DNA of 64,000 nt from Panacibacter ginsenosidivorans (GCF_007971225.1 NZ_CP042435.1:2483501-2547500); one strand, 5' to 3'. Counted from the stretch's first letter, positions 45,063 to 53,586 are shown. Program-made: numbers and translations. The notes: a model not told the origin generated them from the sequence alone.

Positions 45063-46796
45063 ATGCCAGGCGATTCTTCCAAAGTAAACATCAATTCAGG
45101 CGGTGTTGATAAAAACACTTTCGATGCAATAGTTGTCGGTAGCGGTATCAGTGGTGGGTGGGCTGCAAAAGAATTGTGTGATCATGGATTGAAAACATTG
45201 GTATTAGAGCGTGGCAAAAATGTGGTGCATATAAAAGATTATCCAACTGCCACAAAAAATCCGTGGGACTTTGAACATCGCGGACAATTACCCGTAAAAA
45301 ATTTAAAAGATGATCCTGTTGTAGCAAGATGTTATGCATACAACGAAACATCAGCACATTTTTTTGTAAAAGATCACGAACATCCATACATACAGGAAAA
45401 GCCTTTTGACTGGATTCGTGGTTACCAGGTAGGCGGTAAATCTTTGTTGTGGGCAAGAGCTACGCAACGCTGGAGTAAATACGATTTTGAAGGCCCCGCA
45501 AGAGATGGTTATGCGGTGCCATGGCCTGTAAGTTATGATGAAATGGCGCCATGGTATTCTCACGTAGAATTGTTTGCAGGTATCAGTGGACATAAAGATG
45601 GTTTAGATACTTTACCAGATGGCGAGTTTTTACCACCATGGGAATTGAACTGTGTAGAGAAAGATATGGTGCAAAAGATAAATTCAACTTATAAAGACCG
45701 CACTGCAATTATTGGACGCTGTGCACACCTAACAAAACCCAATCAAATACATCTTGACCAGGGACGTATGCAATGCCAGGCAAGAACATTGTGCGAAAGA
45801 GGTTGCCCTTATGGTGGCTACTTCAGTTCTAATGCATCTACTTTGCCGTGGGCTGCAAAAACAGGTAATTTAACATTGCGTCCGGATTCAGTAGTGCATT
45901 CTATAATTTATGATGATAAGAAAGGAAAGGCTGTTGGTGTGCGTGTAATTGATGCACATACAAAAGAAGCAACAGAATATTTTGCAAAGATCATTTTTGT
46001 AAATGCTGCCTGTTTGAATTCAAATCTTATTCTGCTCAATTCAACATCATCACGTTTTCCAAATGGTTTGGGGAATGATAATGGCTTACTCGGAAAATAC
46101 ATTTGCTTTCATAATTATCGCGGTACGCTCAATGCAAGCATTGACGGCTATCTTGATAAATATTATTATGGCCGCAAACCAACGGGTGCCATGCTTCCTA
46201 ACTTTAGAAATGTACATAAGCACGATATGGATTTCATGCGCGGTTATATGGTGCATTTCAGTGCAGGCCGTGGCACAGCAAATGCGCCAGAAGGCAAACC
46301 AGAGATTGGTGGCGAATTTAAAGATGCCATTACAGAAGCAGGTGATTGGGGAGTGTTTATGATGATGCAGGGCGAAACGATTCCGAAAGAAACCAATCAT
46401 GTGCGTTTGAGTAAAGACCAGAAAGATGCGTGGGGAATTCCGCAACTTATTACCTCTGTTGATTATGATGATAACGATGAAAAAGTGTTGAAAGATTTTT
46501 TTGAACAGGGTGAAGAGATGCTTACTAAAGCGGGTTGCAAAAACATTTATAAGAACGACAGCAAACAGGCACCGGGCCTGGATATTCATGAAATGGGTGG
46601 TGTGCGCATGGGTACAGATCCAAAAACATCCATGCTCAACAAATGGAATGCTTTTCATAACTGCAATAATGTTTTTGTAACGGATGGTGCGTGTATGACT
46701 TCAACAAGTACGCAAAATCCGTCGCTCACTTTCATGGCCATTACTGCGCGTGCAGCAAACCATGCAGTGGAAGAATTGAAGAAGGGAAATATTTAA
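45063..46796 (+). CDS. GMC-family FAD dehydrogenase, paralogue 3
   Basis: 577 residues, with an extra N-terminal MPGDSSKVNINSGGVDKNT before the FAD motif (VVGSGISGGWAAKEL). Cys set C238/C244/C248 in CQARTLCERGC, His H509 in HEMGGVRMG and Asn N552 in TQNPSLTF. It forms a subfamily with paralogue 4 (EHPYIQEKPFDWIRGYQVGG, WSKYDFEGPARDG), differing from 1, 2 and 5 in the substrate-domain region, so it may have a different substrate. Confidence 0.93.
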   Translation: MPGDSSKVNINSGGVDKNTFDAIVVGSGISGGWAAKELCDHGLKTLVLERGKNVVHIKDYPTATKNPWDFEHRGQLPVKNLKDDPVVARCYAYNETSAHFFVKDHEHPYIQEKPFDWIRGYQVGGKSLLWARATQRWSKYDFEGPARDGYAVPWPVSYDEMAPWYSHVELFAGISGHKDGLDTLPDGEFLPPWELNCVEKDMVQKINSTYKDRTAIIGRCAHLTKPNQIHLDQGRMQCQARTLCERGCPYGGYFSSNASTLPWAAKTGNLTLRPDSVVHSIIYDDKKGKAVGVRVIDAHTKEATEYFAKIIFVNAACLNSNLILLNSTSSRFPNGLGNDNGLLGKYICFHNYRGTLNASIDGYLDKYYYGRKPTGAMLPNFRNVHKHDMDFMRGYMVHFSAGRGTANAPEGKPEIGGEFKDAITEAGDWGVFMMMQGETIPKETNHVRLSKDQKDAWGIPQLITSVDYDDNDEKVLKDFFEQGEEMLTKAGCKNIYKNDSKQAPGLDIHEMGGVRMGTDPKTSMLNKWNAFHNCNNVFVTDGACMTSTSTQNPSLTFMAITARAANHAVEELKKGNI

Positions 46797-46858
46797 TGTG
46801 GGAATGTGCAAATGAAAATAAATTATGAGCCAAGCGTTTGAATATGCATTAAACATTC

Positions 46859-46922
46859 GTTGCGTCGCACACTTGTACTTACTGTTCAGCATTAATCTGA
46901 ACGATGAAGTGAGTGACACAAC
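46859..46922. repeat. Dispersed repeat pair, A then B, 44-bp offset
   Basis: A arm 46859-46878 and B arm 46903-46922 (first bases CGATGAAG). Spacer resembles that of the 42962 pair. Confidence 0.9.
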
Positions 46923-46974
46923 GAAGTTTAATAGCAGCACAACTGTTAAGTACAAAAAATAAAAACGATAAACC

Positions 46975-48702
46975 TTGCCGGGAGATTCTTTAAATATTAA
47001 TTCAAAAGGTGTAGCACAAAACACGTACGATGCAATTGTTATCGGCAGTGGCATCAGTGGTGGCTGGGCTGCAAAAGAATTGTGTGAGCTTGGTTTAAAA
47101 ACATTGGTGCTGGAACGTGGCAGAGATGTAAAGCATATTAAAGATTATCCTACGGCTACTTTAGCACCATGGGAATTTAAACATCGTGGTTCTTTACCTG
47201 AGGAGAAGAAAAAAGAAAACCCGGTAATATCAAAATGTTATGCGTTTGATGAAACTGCTGCGCATTTTTTTGTACAAGATAAAGAACATCCATATATACA
47301 GGAAAAACCTTTTGATTGGATTCGTGGTTACCAGGTTGGAGGTAAATCATTAACATGGGGAAGATGTACGCAACGCTGGAGTGATTTTGAATTTACCGGT
47401 CCGCAACGATTTAATTACGGATGGGATTGGCCGATACGTTATGCGGATGTTGCACCATGGTATTCTCATGTAGAAAAATTTATTGGTGTTTGTGGTAACA
47501 AAGATGGTTTGGAAGCTATGCCTGATGGAGAGTTTCTTCCACCATTTGAATTGAACTGTGTAGAGCAACATTTGAAAGAAAGTATTTTAAAAAATTATGG
47601 CAACCGTTATTTGGTTCATGCACGATGGGCGCATTTAACGCAACCCAATCAAATTCATCTTGACCAGGGTAGAGGCAAATGCCAGGCAAGAAATTTATGC
47701 CAAAGAGGTTGTCCGTTTGGTGGTTACTTTAGTTCCAATTCATCAACATTGCCTTGGGCTGCAAAAACTGGTAACTTAACGATAAGGCCTTTTTCTGTTG
47801 TTCATTCAATCATCTATGATGAGCAAAAGCAAAAAGCAAGTGGCGTACGAATTATTGATGCTGAAACAAACAAAACGACCGAGTTCTTTGCCAAAATAAT
47901 TTTTGTAAATGGTTCAGCATTGAACAGCAATTTAATATTGCTCAATTCAACATCGAATCGTTTTCCAAATGGTTTGGGAAATGATAGCGGCATACTTGGT
48001 AAATATGTTTGTCACCACAATTACCGTGGATGGATGAATGGCCTTATGGAAGGCTTTGAAGATAAATATGTCTATGGCCGCAATCCAACAGATGCCATCA
48101 TTGCAAACTATCGTAATCTTCATAAGATCGATACGGATTTTGTTGGTGGTTATACAACATATATGGGTGCCTACCGTGACAGGCATGACGGAGATCGTTC
48201 TCCTGAACAAATTGGCGCTGTGTATAAAGAAGCAATGACTGAACCAGGGCAGTGGCATGTATACGCATACCTGCAGGGAGAAACAGTTCCAAGAGAAGAG
48301 AATCATGTGCGGTTGAGCAAAGATCAGAAAGATCAATGGGGCATTCCATTGCTAATTACTTCCGTTGGGTATGATGATAACGATGAAAAATTATTAAATG
48401 ATTTTTTTGTGCAAACAGAAGAGATGCTTACCAAGGCAGGCGTAAAAAATATTGAACACAGGGATAGCAAGCAAGCTCCCGGTCTTGATATACACGAGAT
48501 GGGTGGATGCAGAATGGGTGCTGATCCAAAAACATCAATGCTTGATAAATGGAATGCGTTACATCATTGCAAAAATGTTTTTGTTACAGATGGCGCATGC
48601 ATGACGAGTACCGGCAATCAAAGCCCAAGCATTTTGTACATGACGTTGACGGCGAGGGCTGCTAATCGTGCGGTGGAAGAATTGAAAAAGGGAAATCTTT
48701 AA
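46975..48702 (+). CDS. GMC-family FAD dehydrogenase, paralogue 4, altered catalytic Asn
   Basis: 575 residues. Start is TTG at 46975: the codons align with the ATG-Pro-Gly-Asp-Ser starts of paralogues 3 and 5. Cys set C236/C242/C246 and His H507 (HEMGGCRMG) are kept, but the position 43 residues later is Ser S550 (NQSPS) where the other four have Asn (QNPS or HNPS). In GMC enzymes this residue pairs with the catalytic His, so activity or specificity may be altered. Subfamily partner of paralogue 3. 24 bp before paralogue 5. Confidence 0.92.
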   Translation: MPGDSLNINSKGVAQNTYDAIVIGSGISGGWAAKELCELGLKTLVLERGRDVKHIKDYPTATLAPWEFKHRGSLPEEKKKENPVISKCYAFDETAAHFFVQDKEHPYIQEKPFDWIRGYQVGGKSLTWGRCTQRWSDFEFTGPQRFNYGWDWPIRYADVAPWYSHVEKFIGVCGNKDGLEAMPDGEFLPPFELNCVEQHLKESILKNYGNRYLVHARWAHLTQPNQIHLDQGRGKCQARNLCQRGCPFGGYFSSNSSTLPWAAKTGNLTIRPFSVVHSIIYDEQKQKASGVRIIDAETNKTTEFFAKIIFVNGSALNSNLILLNSTSNRFPNGLGNDSGILGKYVCHHNYRGWMNGLMEGFEDKYVYGRNPTDAIIANYRNLHKIDTDFVGGYTTYMGAYRDRHDGDRSPEQIGAVYKEAMTEPGQWHVYAYLQGETVPREENHVRLSKDQKDQWGIPLLITSVGYDDNDEKLLNDFFVQTEEMLTKAGVKNIEHRDSKQAPGLDIHEMGGCRMGADPKTSMLDKWNALHHCKNVFVTDGACMTSTGNQSPSILYMTLTARAANRAVEELKKGNL

Positions 48703-48726
48703 ATACAAATTTTCAAATTAAACACT

Positions 48727-50442
48727 ATGCCAGGCGATTCACTTAATGTAAACAATAAAGCAGTAGCGCAAAACACGTACGATGCAATTGTTGTAGGCAG
48801 TGGCATCAGTGGTGGCTGGGCCGCAAAAGAATTGTGTGAAAAGGGCTTGAAAGTATTAATGCTGGAACGTGGAAGAAATTTTGAGCATATCAAGGATTAT
48901 AAAACAGCAAGTTTAAATCCCTGGGAATTTCCACACCGTGGCATGGCAACACAGGAGCAACTAAAAGTAAGACCTGTTATTGCACGCACCTGGGGCAAGA
49001 GTGAAGGCATTATGGATTATTGGGTTAAAGACTCAGAAGCGCCATATACGGAAGTAAAACCATTCAAGTGGTGGCGTGCATACCAGTTAGGTGGCCGCTC
49101 CATTTTGTGGGGCAGGCAAAGTTATCGCTGGAGCGATTTTGATTTTGAAGCAAATGCAAAAGATGGCTGGGCAATAGATTGGCCGGTGCGTTATAAAGAA
49201 ATTCAGCCATGGTATGATCATGTTGAAAAATTTGCAGGCATCAGCGGAAGTTTAGAAGGCTTGCAACATTTGCCGGATGGAAAATTTTTACCACCGATGG
49301 AATTGAATTGTGTTGAGAAAGATGTATCAGCAAGAATAAAAGATTTTTACAAAGGTCAGCGACACATGATCATTGGGCGTGCTGCACATATCACTGCACC
49401 GCATCCCGATAGAGAACAATGCCAGTTCCGTAACCGTTGCTGGGAAGGCTGCATGTTTGGTGGTTACTTCAGCACACAATCTTCTACATTACCTGCTGCC
49501 ATGAAAACAGGCAATCTTACAGTAAGACCGTGGAGCATTGTTACAAGAATTTTATATGATAAGAACACAAAGAAAGCAACAGGTGTAGAGATAATGGACG
49601 CAGAAGAAAATAAGACTTATGAGTTTTATTCAAAGATCGTTTTCTTAAATGCTTCTGCCTTGAACAGTGCATGGGTGCTTATGAATTCCGCAACAGATGT
49701 TTGGCCTGATGGCTTAGGAAGCAGCAGTGGAGAGCTTGGGCATAACATCATGGATCATCATTACAACCTTGGTGTTAGCGGAGATTTTGAAGGCTATGAG
49801 GATAAATATTATTATGGTCGCCGCGCCAACGGTTTCTACTTAACAAGGTTTGCAAACTTATATGGCGATAAAAGAGATTACCTGCGTGGCTTTGGTTACC
49901 AGGGCGCAGCCAGCAGAGGTAGCTGGAGCAGGGATGTGGCAGAATTCAGTATTGGTGATAAATTCAAAGAAGCATTAACAGAGCCCGGTAGTTGGCGCAT
50001 AGGCATGGGTGGCTTTGGCGAATTATTGCCTTATCATGAAAATAAGATAACATTAGATAAGAACAGAAAAGACAAGTGGGGCTTACCCATTTTAGCGATG
50101 GATGCTGAAATAAAAGACAATGAAAAGAAGATGCGTAAAGATATTCTTGAAGAAGGCAAAGCTATGCTGGAAGCAGCAGGTGTAAAGAATGTAACAACGC
50201 ATGATGGCGGGCACGAGATTGGTGATGGTATTCACGAAATGGGCACAGCACGTATGGGGGCAGATCAAAAAACTTCTGTGCTCAATAAATGGAACCAGGT
50301 TTGGGATGCCCAGAATGTTTTTGTTACAGATGGTGCTTTCATGGTTTCATCGGCCTGCCAGAACCCTTCCTTAACTTATATGGCGTTTACAGCAAGAGCA
50401 GCCAATCATGCGGTGGAAGAATTGAAGAAAGGAAATATTTAA
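48727..50442 (+). CDS. GMC-family FAD dehydrogenase, paralogue 5
   Basis: 571 residues. N terminus MPGDSLNVNNKAVAQNTYDA is almost that of paralogue 4, but from the middle domain on (GRSILWGRQSYRWSDFDFEA) it follows paralogues 1 and 2, which suggests a recombinant gene. Cys set C232/C238/C242, H503 (HEMGTARMG) and N546 (CQNPSLTY) are complete. Only 24 bp after paralogue 4, so co-transcribed with it. Confidence 0.93.
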   Translation: MPGDSLNVNNKAVAQNTYDAIVVGSGISGGWAAKELCEKGLKVLMLERGRNFEHIKDYKTASLNPWEFPHRGMATQEQLKVRPVIARTWGKSEGIMDYWVKDSEAPYTEVKPFKWWRAYQLGGRSILWGRQSYRWSDFDFEANAKDGWAIDWPVRYKEIQPWYDHVEKFAGISGSLEGLQHLPDGKFLPPMELNCVEKDVSARIKDFYKGQRHMIIGRAAHITAPHPDREQCQFRNRCWEGCMFGGYFSTQSSTLPAAMKTGNLTVRPWSIVTRILYDKNTKKATGVEIMDAEENKTYEFYSKIVFLNASALNSAWVLMNSATDVWPDGLGSSSGELGHNIMDHHYNLGVSGDFEGYEDKYYYGRRANGFYLTRFANLYGDKRDYLRGFGYQGAASRGSWSRDVAEFSIGDKFKEALTEPGSWRIGMGGFGELLPYHENKITLDKNRKDKWGLPILAMDAEIKDNEKKMRKDILEEGKAMLEAAGVKNVTTHDGGHEIGDGIHEMGTARMGADQKTSVLNKWNQVWDAQNVFVTDGAFMVSSACQNPSLTYMAFTARAANHAVEELKKGNI

Positions 50443-50502
50443 TGTGCTAATTTGAATATGTGCAGATGTGCAATTGAAGAACAGATGAGTAATAAACTGG
50501 AA

Positions 50503-50522
50503 GTACAAGTGAGTGACACAAC
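50503..50522 (+). repeat. Single B-type dispersed repeat
   Basis: Exact B consensus between paralogue 5 and the small-subunit gene. Confidence 0.9.
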
Positions 50523-50637
50523 GAAGCTTAATAGTAATACAAAAGCTAAGTTCAAAAAAGAAATCAAAATATTAACGTGTAAAAACAAACACGTACACTT
50601 TTAAATTACATTTGATAACTATAAACCATTGTTTGTT

Positions 50638-51207
50638 ATGAACAGAAGAGATGCCTTATCACGTGTTGCGCTTATAATGGGCGGCACTGTTATTGGGGCA
50701 GAAGCTTTTTTGAGTGGCTGTAAAACGGCTACCAAATATGGCGAGAGCCTCAACTTTACTCCGGAAGATATTGCCTATCTGAACGAGATCGCTGAAACCA
50801 TTATTCCTGCTACATCCACACCCGGCGCAAAAGATGCAAAGGTTGGTGAATTCATGACCGTAATCGTTAAGGATTGCTACGAAGAAAAAGACCAGAAAGC
50901 TTTTCTTGAAGGCATGAAAAAACTTGACGATGCCAGCCAGAAAAAGAATAGCAAGTCTTTTATGGAAAGTACACCAGAACAGCGTAAAGCTTTGTTGATA
51001 GATCTTGACAAAGAAGCAACTGCATTTAATAAAAGTAAAAAGCCGGAAGATCCCTCTCATTATTTTTCTGCGTTCAAGCAGTTAACGTTGTGGGGCTATT
51101 TTACTTCTGAACCAGGCGCTACCAAAGCATTGCGTTATGTGGCTGTGCCCGGAAGATATGAAGGTTGCATACCTTATAAAAAAGGTGATAAGGCCTGGGC
51201 TACCTAG
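50638..51207 (+). CDS. Gluconate 2-dehydrogenase subunit 3-type Tat small subunit
   Basis: 189 residues from the ATG at 50638 (a TTG at 50629 is in frame). Twin-arginine start MNRRDALSRVALIMGG, then FTPEDIAYLNEIAETIIPAT, the opening of PF13618, and LTLWGYFTSEPGATKALRY, its usual C-terminal block. This subunit pairs with GMC catalytic subunits and carries them through Tat as a hitchhiker complex. It is the only such gene here, so it may serve all five GMC proteins. Confidence 0.92.
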   Translation: MNRRDALSRVALIMGGTVIGAEAFLSGCKTATKYGESLNFTPEDIAYLNEIAETIIPATSTPGAKDAKVGEFMTVIVKDCYEEKDQKAFLEGMKKLDDASQKKNSKSFMESTPEQRKALLIDLDKEATAFNKSKKPEDPSHYFSAFKQLTLWGYFTSEPGATKALRYVAVPGRYEGCIPYKKGDKAWAT

Positions 51208-51269
51208 TGGTTACAGAGGAAGAATTATGCAATTATTTTGAGCCTGGCTATAAGCCACCGCTCACCTAC

Positions 51270-51289
51270 GTTGCGTCGCACACTTTTAC
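51270..51289 (-). repeat. Single A-type dispersed repeat
   Basis: One change in the GTAC end (TTTTAC); outer flank starts GAGCCTGGCTATAA and faces the small-subunit stop. Confidence 0.86.
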
Positions 51290-51357
51290 GCCTTGTTCTT
51301 TTCTCAGCAAATATTTACAACTCTGTAAAAGAGCATGTAACGATTAAATTATAAGCC

Positions 51358-52218
51358 ATGAGTTATTCGAGAAGAAAATTTTTGCAAACAACAGGTTTGT
51401 TAGGTGCAGGTGCAATGCTTGCTTCTAATAATTTATTTGCCGGCAAAGCTCCTCTTACCAATTTTGGTATTCAATTATGGACAGTGCAGCAGGATATGGC
51501 TAAAGATGCTGCCGGCACATTAAAAGCTTTGGCATCTTATGGATACAAACAGATCGAAGGCTTTGAAGGCAGGATGGGTATGTTTTGGGGAATGACTGTT
51601 GGCGACATGAAAAAGTATATGGATGATCTTGGCATGACGATGATCTCCAGCCATTGCAATATCAACGACAAGTTTGAAATAAAAGCAGCCAATGCAGCCA
51701 ACATGGGCATGAAGTACTTGATATGCCCATACCTTGGTCCGCAAAAATCTGCCGATGATTTTAAAAAGGCTGCAGATAATTTCAATGCAAAAGGAGAGAT
51801 TTGTAAAAAGAACGGATTACGCTTTGCATACCATAATCATGGGTATTCATTCAAAACCATTGATGGCCAGGTACCGGAAGATATAATGCTGGCGAATACA
51901 AATCCTGACCTCGTAGATTTTGAAATGGATATGTACTGGGTTGTAACAGGAGGGGCAGATATTAACTCATACTTAAAAAAATACAAAGGTCGTTTCCGTC
52001 TGTGCCATGTTAAAGACAGGCAAAAAGGCGTGGATGCAAGTGTGGAAGATGCATCGGTTATATTGGGTACGGGTAGTATAGACTATCCCTCTATTGTACC
52101 GATTGCAAAAAAATACGGTGTAGAATATTTTATAGTAGAGCAGGAAAAATTTGATGACACTACGCCCATGTTAAGCGCTGAGGCCGATGCAAAGTATATG
52201 ATGACATTGAAAGCATAA
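51358..52218 (+). CDS. Tat-exported sugar phosphate isomerase/epimerase-type TIM barrel
   Basis: 286 residues. Tat motif SRRKFLQTTGLLGAGAM, then FGIQLWTVQQDM, FAYHNHGYSF, DFEMDMYWVVTGGAD, FRLCHVKDRQ and FIVEQEKFD, the metal and substrate positions of the AP-endonuclease-2 TIM-barrel family. Export to the periplasm and location after the small subunit suggest action on the keto-sugar product. A TAACGATT octamer precedes it, as before the MFS gene. Confidence 0.9.
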   Translation: MSYSRRKFLQTTGLLGAGAMLASNNLFAGKAPLTNFGIQLWTVQQDMAKDAAGTLKALASYGYKQIEGFEGRMGMFWGMTVGDMKKYMDDLGMTMISSHCNINDKFEIKAANAANMGMKYLICPYLGPQKSADDFKKAADNFNAKGEICKKNGLRFAYHNHGYSFKTIDGQVPEDIMLANTNPDLVDFEMDMYWVVTGGADINSYLKKYKGRFRLCHVKDRQKGVDASVEDASVILGTGSIDYPSIVPIAKKYGVEYFIVEQEKFDDTTPMLSAEADAKYMMTLKA

Positions 52219-52242
52219 TGAACAATAGTAATCGATATAAAA

Positions 52243-52275
52243 AATCCCGGAACAATTGTTTCCTGGATTTTTTAT
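52243..52275. terminator. Bidirectional terminator
   Basis: AATCCCGGAA pairs with TTCCTGGATT (one mismatch) with flanking A and T runs, between convergent genes. Confidence 0.85.
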
Positions 52276-52306
52276 TAGCTATTGACAGATAGGCTAATGT
52301 CTCAAT

Positions 52307-52777
52307 CTATCTTTTCCTTTTAAAGAATTCTTTTATTAATGCAGCGCATTCATCCTGAAGCATACCTTTTATAATTTCCGTTTTTACATGAAATGGTGCC
52401 TCTCCGGTGTCATGTGTTTGTGATGATGCATGAATATATTTTCTGTAACCATTTTTTATATCCGGCGCACCATAGACAATCTTCCCAATCTTACTCCAGT
52501 AAAGTGCACCGCAACACATAAGGCAAGGTTCGATGGTTACATATAATGCTGCATCAGGCAAATATTTTGCACCAAGGTAATTACATGCAGTTGTAATAGC
52601 TAGTATCTCTGCATGGGCTGTTGGGTCATTCAACAATTCAACCTGGTTATGCGCCCTTGCAATAATTTTATTATTGATCACTATAACAGCGCCAACAGGC
52701 ACCTCGTCAGTATCAAAAGCCTTCTGTGCTTCTTTTAAAGCCTGTTGCATAAAGTATTCATCACTTATGGATAACAT
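52307..52777 (-). CDS. tadA: tRNA-specific adenosine deaminase (TadA-type)
   Basis: 156 residues. Zinc and catalytic motifs HAEILAI and PCLMCCGAL are intact, with VPVGAVIV before them. TadA converts A34 to inosine in tRNA-Arg(ACG); related deaminases act on guanine, but length and motif context favour TadA. Confidence 0.9.
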   Translation of the reverse strand: MLSISDEYFMQQALKEAQKAFDTDEVPVGAVIVINNKIIARAHNQVELLNDPTAHAEILAITTACNYLGAKYLPDAALYVTIEPCLMCCGALYWSKIGKIVYGAPDIKNGYRKYIHASSQTHDTGEAPFHVKTEIIKGMLQDECAALIKEFFKRKR

Positions 52778-52898
52778 GTGGCTAAGTTAGGAAAAGATAA
52801 AAGCTCCATTAAAGTTCGCTTGTGAGCCACCCTTAAATATAAAATGCATTTTAGTTTCCGGCTATTTTTTTATATTTTACATTTTTCAATCCGTAATT

Positions 52899-53348
52899 AT
52901 GCAAAACCTTTTTCAACCGGAATCTGCCACCGGAATCGTAATGCGCATTGCCAGATTAAAGCCAGCTGCCAAAGCCCTTTGGGGGAAAATGAATGCTGCA
53001 CAGATGCTTGCTCATTGTAAAGCGCCACTGGAAGTGGCGCTTGGCGACAGAATTTTAAAACATAGTTTTATTGGTTGGTTATTTGGTAAGCTGGCTAAAA
53101 AGAAAATGTTGAAGGAACCTCCCTTCCAGCACAACCTGCCAACAGATGGAAGTTTTGTTGTAAAAGATGAACGCGTTTTTTCTGATGAACAGGAACAGCT
53201 TTTTACACTTATAAAAAGATTTGCAGAAGCCGATCCTCAAACTATTGCAGCAAGAGTGCATCCTTTTTTTGGTAAGATGACTATTGATGAATGGGGCATT
53301 TTGCAATGGAAACATCTTGATCATCACCTGAGACAGTTTGGCGTTTAA
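52899..53348 (+). CDS. DUF1569 (DinB-like) protein
   Basis: 149 residues: ALWGKMNAAQMLAHCKAPLE, RVHPFFGKMTIDEWGILQWK and HLDHHLRQFGV, the three His-bearing blocks of the DUF1569 four-helix bundle, likely a metal-binding DinB relative. Reaction unknown. A 57-residue gene starts 9 bp later. Confidence 0.88.
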   Translation: MQNLFQPESATGIVMRIARLKPAAKALWGKMNAAQMLAHCKAPLEVALGDRILKHSFIGWLFGKLAKKKMLKEPPFQHNLPTDGSFVVKDERVFSDEQEQLFTLIKRFAEADPQTIAARVHPFFGKMTIDEWGILQWKHLDHHLRQFGV

Positions 53349-53357
53349 ATATTTGCC

Positions 53358-53531
53358 ATGGCTACTAAACAAAAACTTAATACTGATTGGCACAAACAAA
53401 ACCGTATGCCGGAAAAAGCCACGTTAGAGCAATGTATTGCATGGCATTTGGAGCACCGCAAATATTGTGGATGCAGGGATATTCCTGAAAAGCTGAAAAC
53501 AGAAATGAAGAAAAGAAATATAAAATACTAA
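53358..53531 (+). CDS. Small conserved 57-residue protein
   Basis: ATG at 53358, TAA at 53529-53531. Sequence features: LNTDWHKQNRMPEKATLEQC, AWHLEHRKYCGCRDIPEKL. The pattern W-H-x3-R-M-P-x2-A-T-L-E-Q followed by W-H-L-E-H-x4-C-G-C-R is one I recognise from small uncharacterised bacterial proteins, and it is highly charged and soluble. The two His and the CGC pair could bind a metal. It is 9 bp after DUF1569, so co-transcribed with it. Confidence 0.85.
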   Translation: MATKQKLNTDWHKQNRMPEKATLEQCIAWHLEHRKYCGCRDIPEKLKTEMKKRNIKY

Positions 53532-53566
53532 GTAACTTGTTGCTATTGTTGCATAGCGATATAAAT

Positions 53567-53586
53567 GCACAAAGGTGCGACGCAAG
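53567..53586 (+). repeat. Diverged A-type dispersed repeat
   Basis: GCACAAAGGTGCGACGCAAG; outer flank leads into the M1-gene terminator. Confidence 0.75.

Noticed and set aside
46086-46658. 190-codon minus-strand frame within GMC paralogue 3
   Set aside because: Lies entirely opposite a strongly conserved catalytic gene and has a His/Phe-rich composition typical of antisense shadows.
41241-50442. Pseudogenes or frameshifts in the GMC array
   Set aside because: All five frames are full length, with intact FAD and Cys motifs; only the N-to-S change in paralogue 4 is notable.
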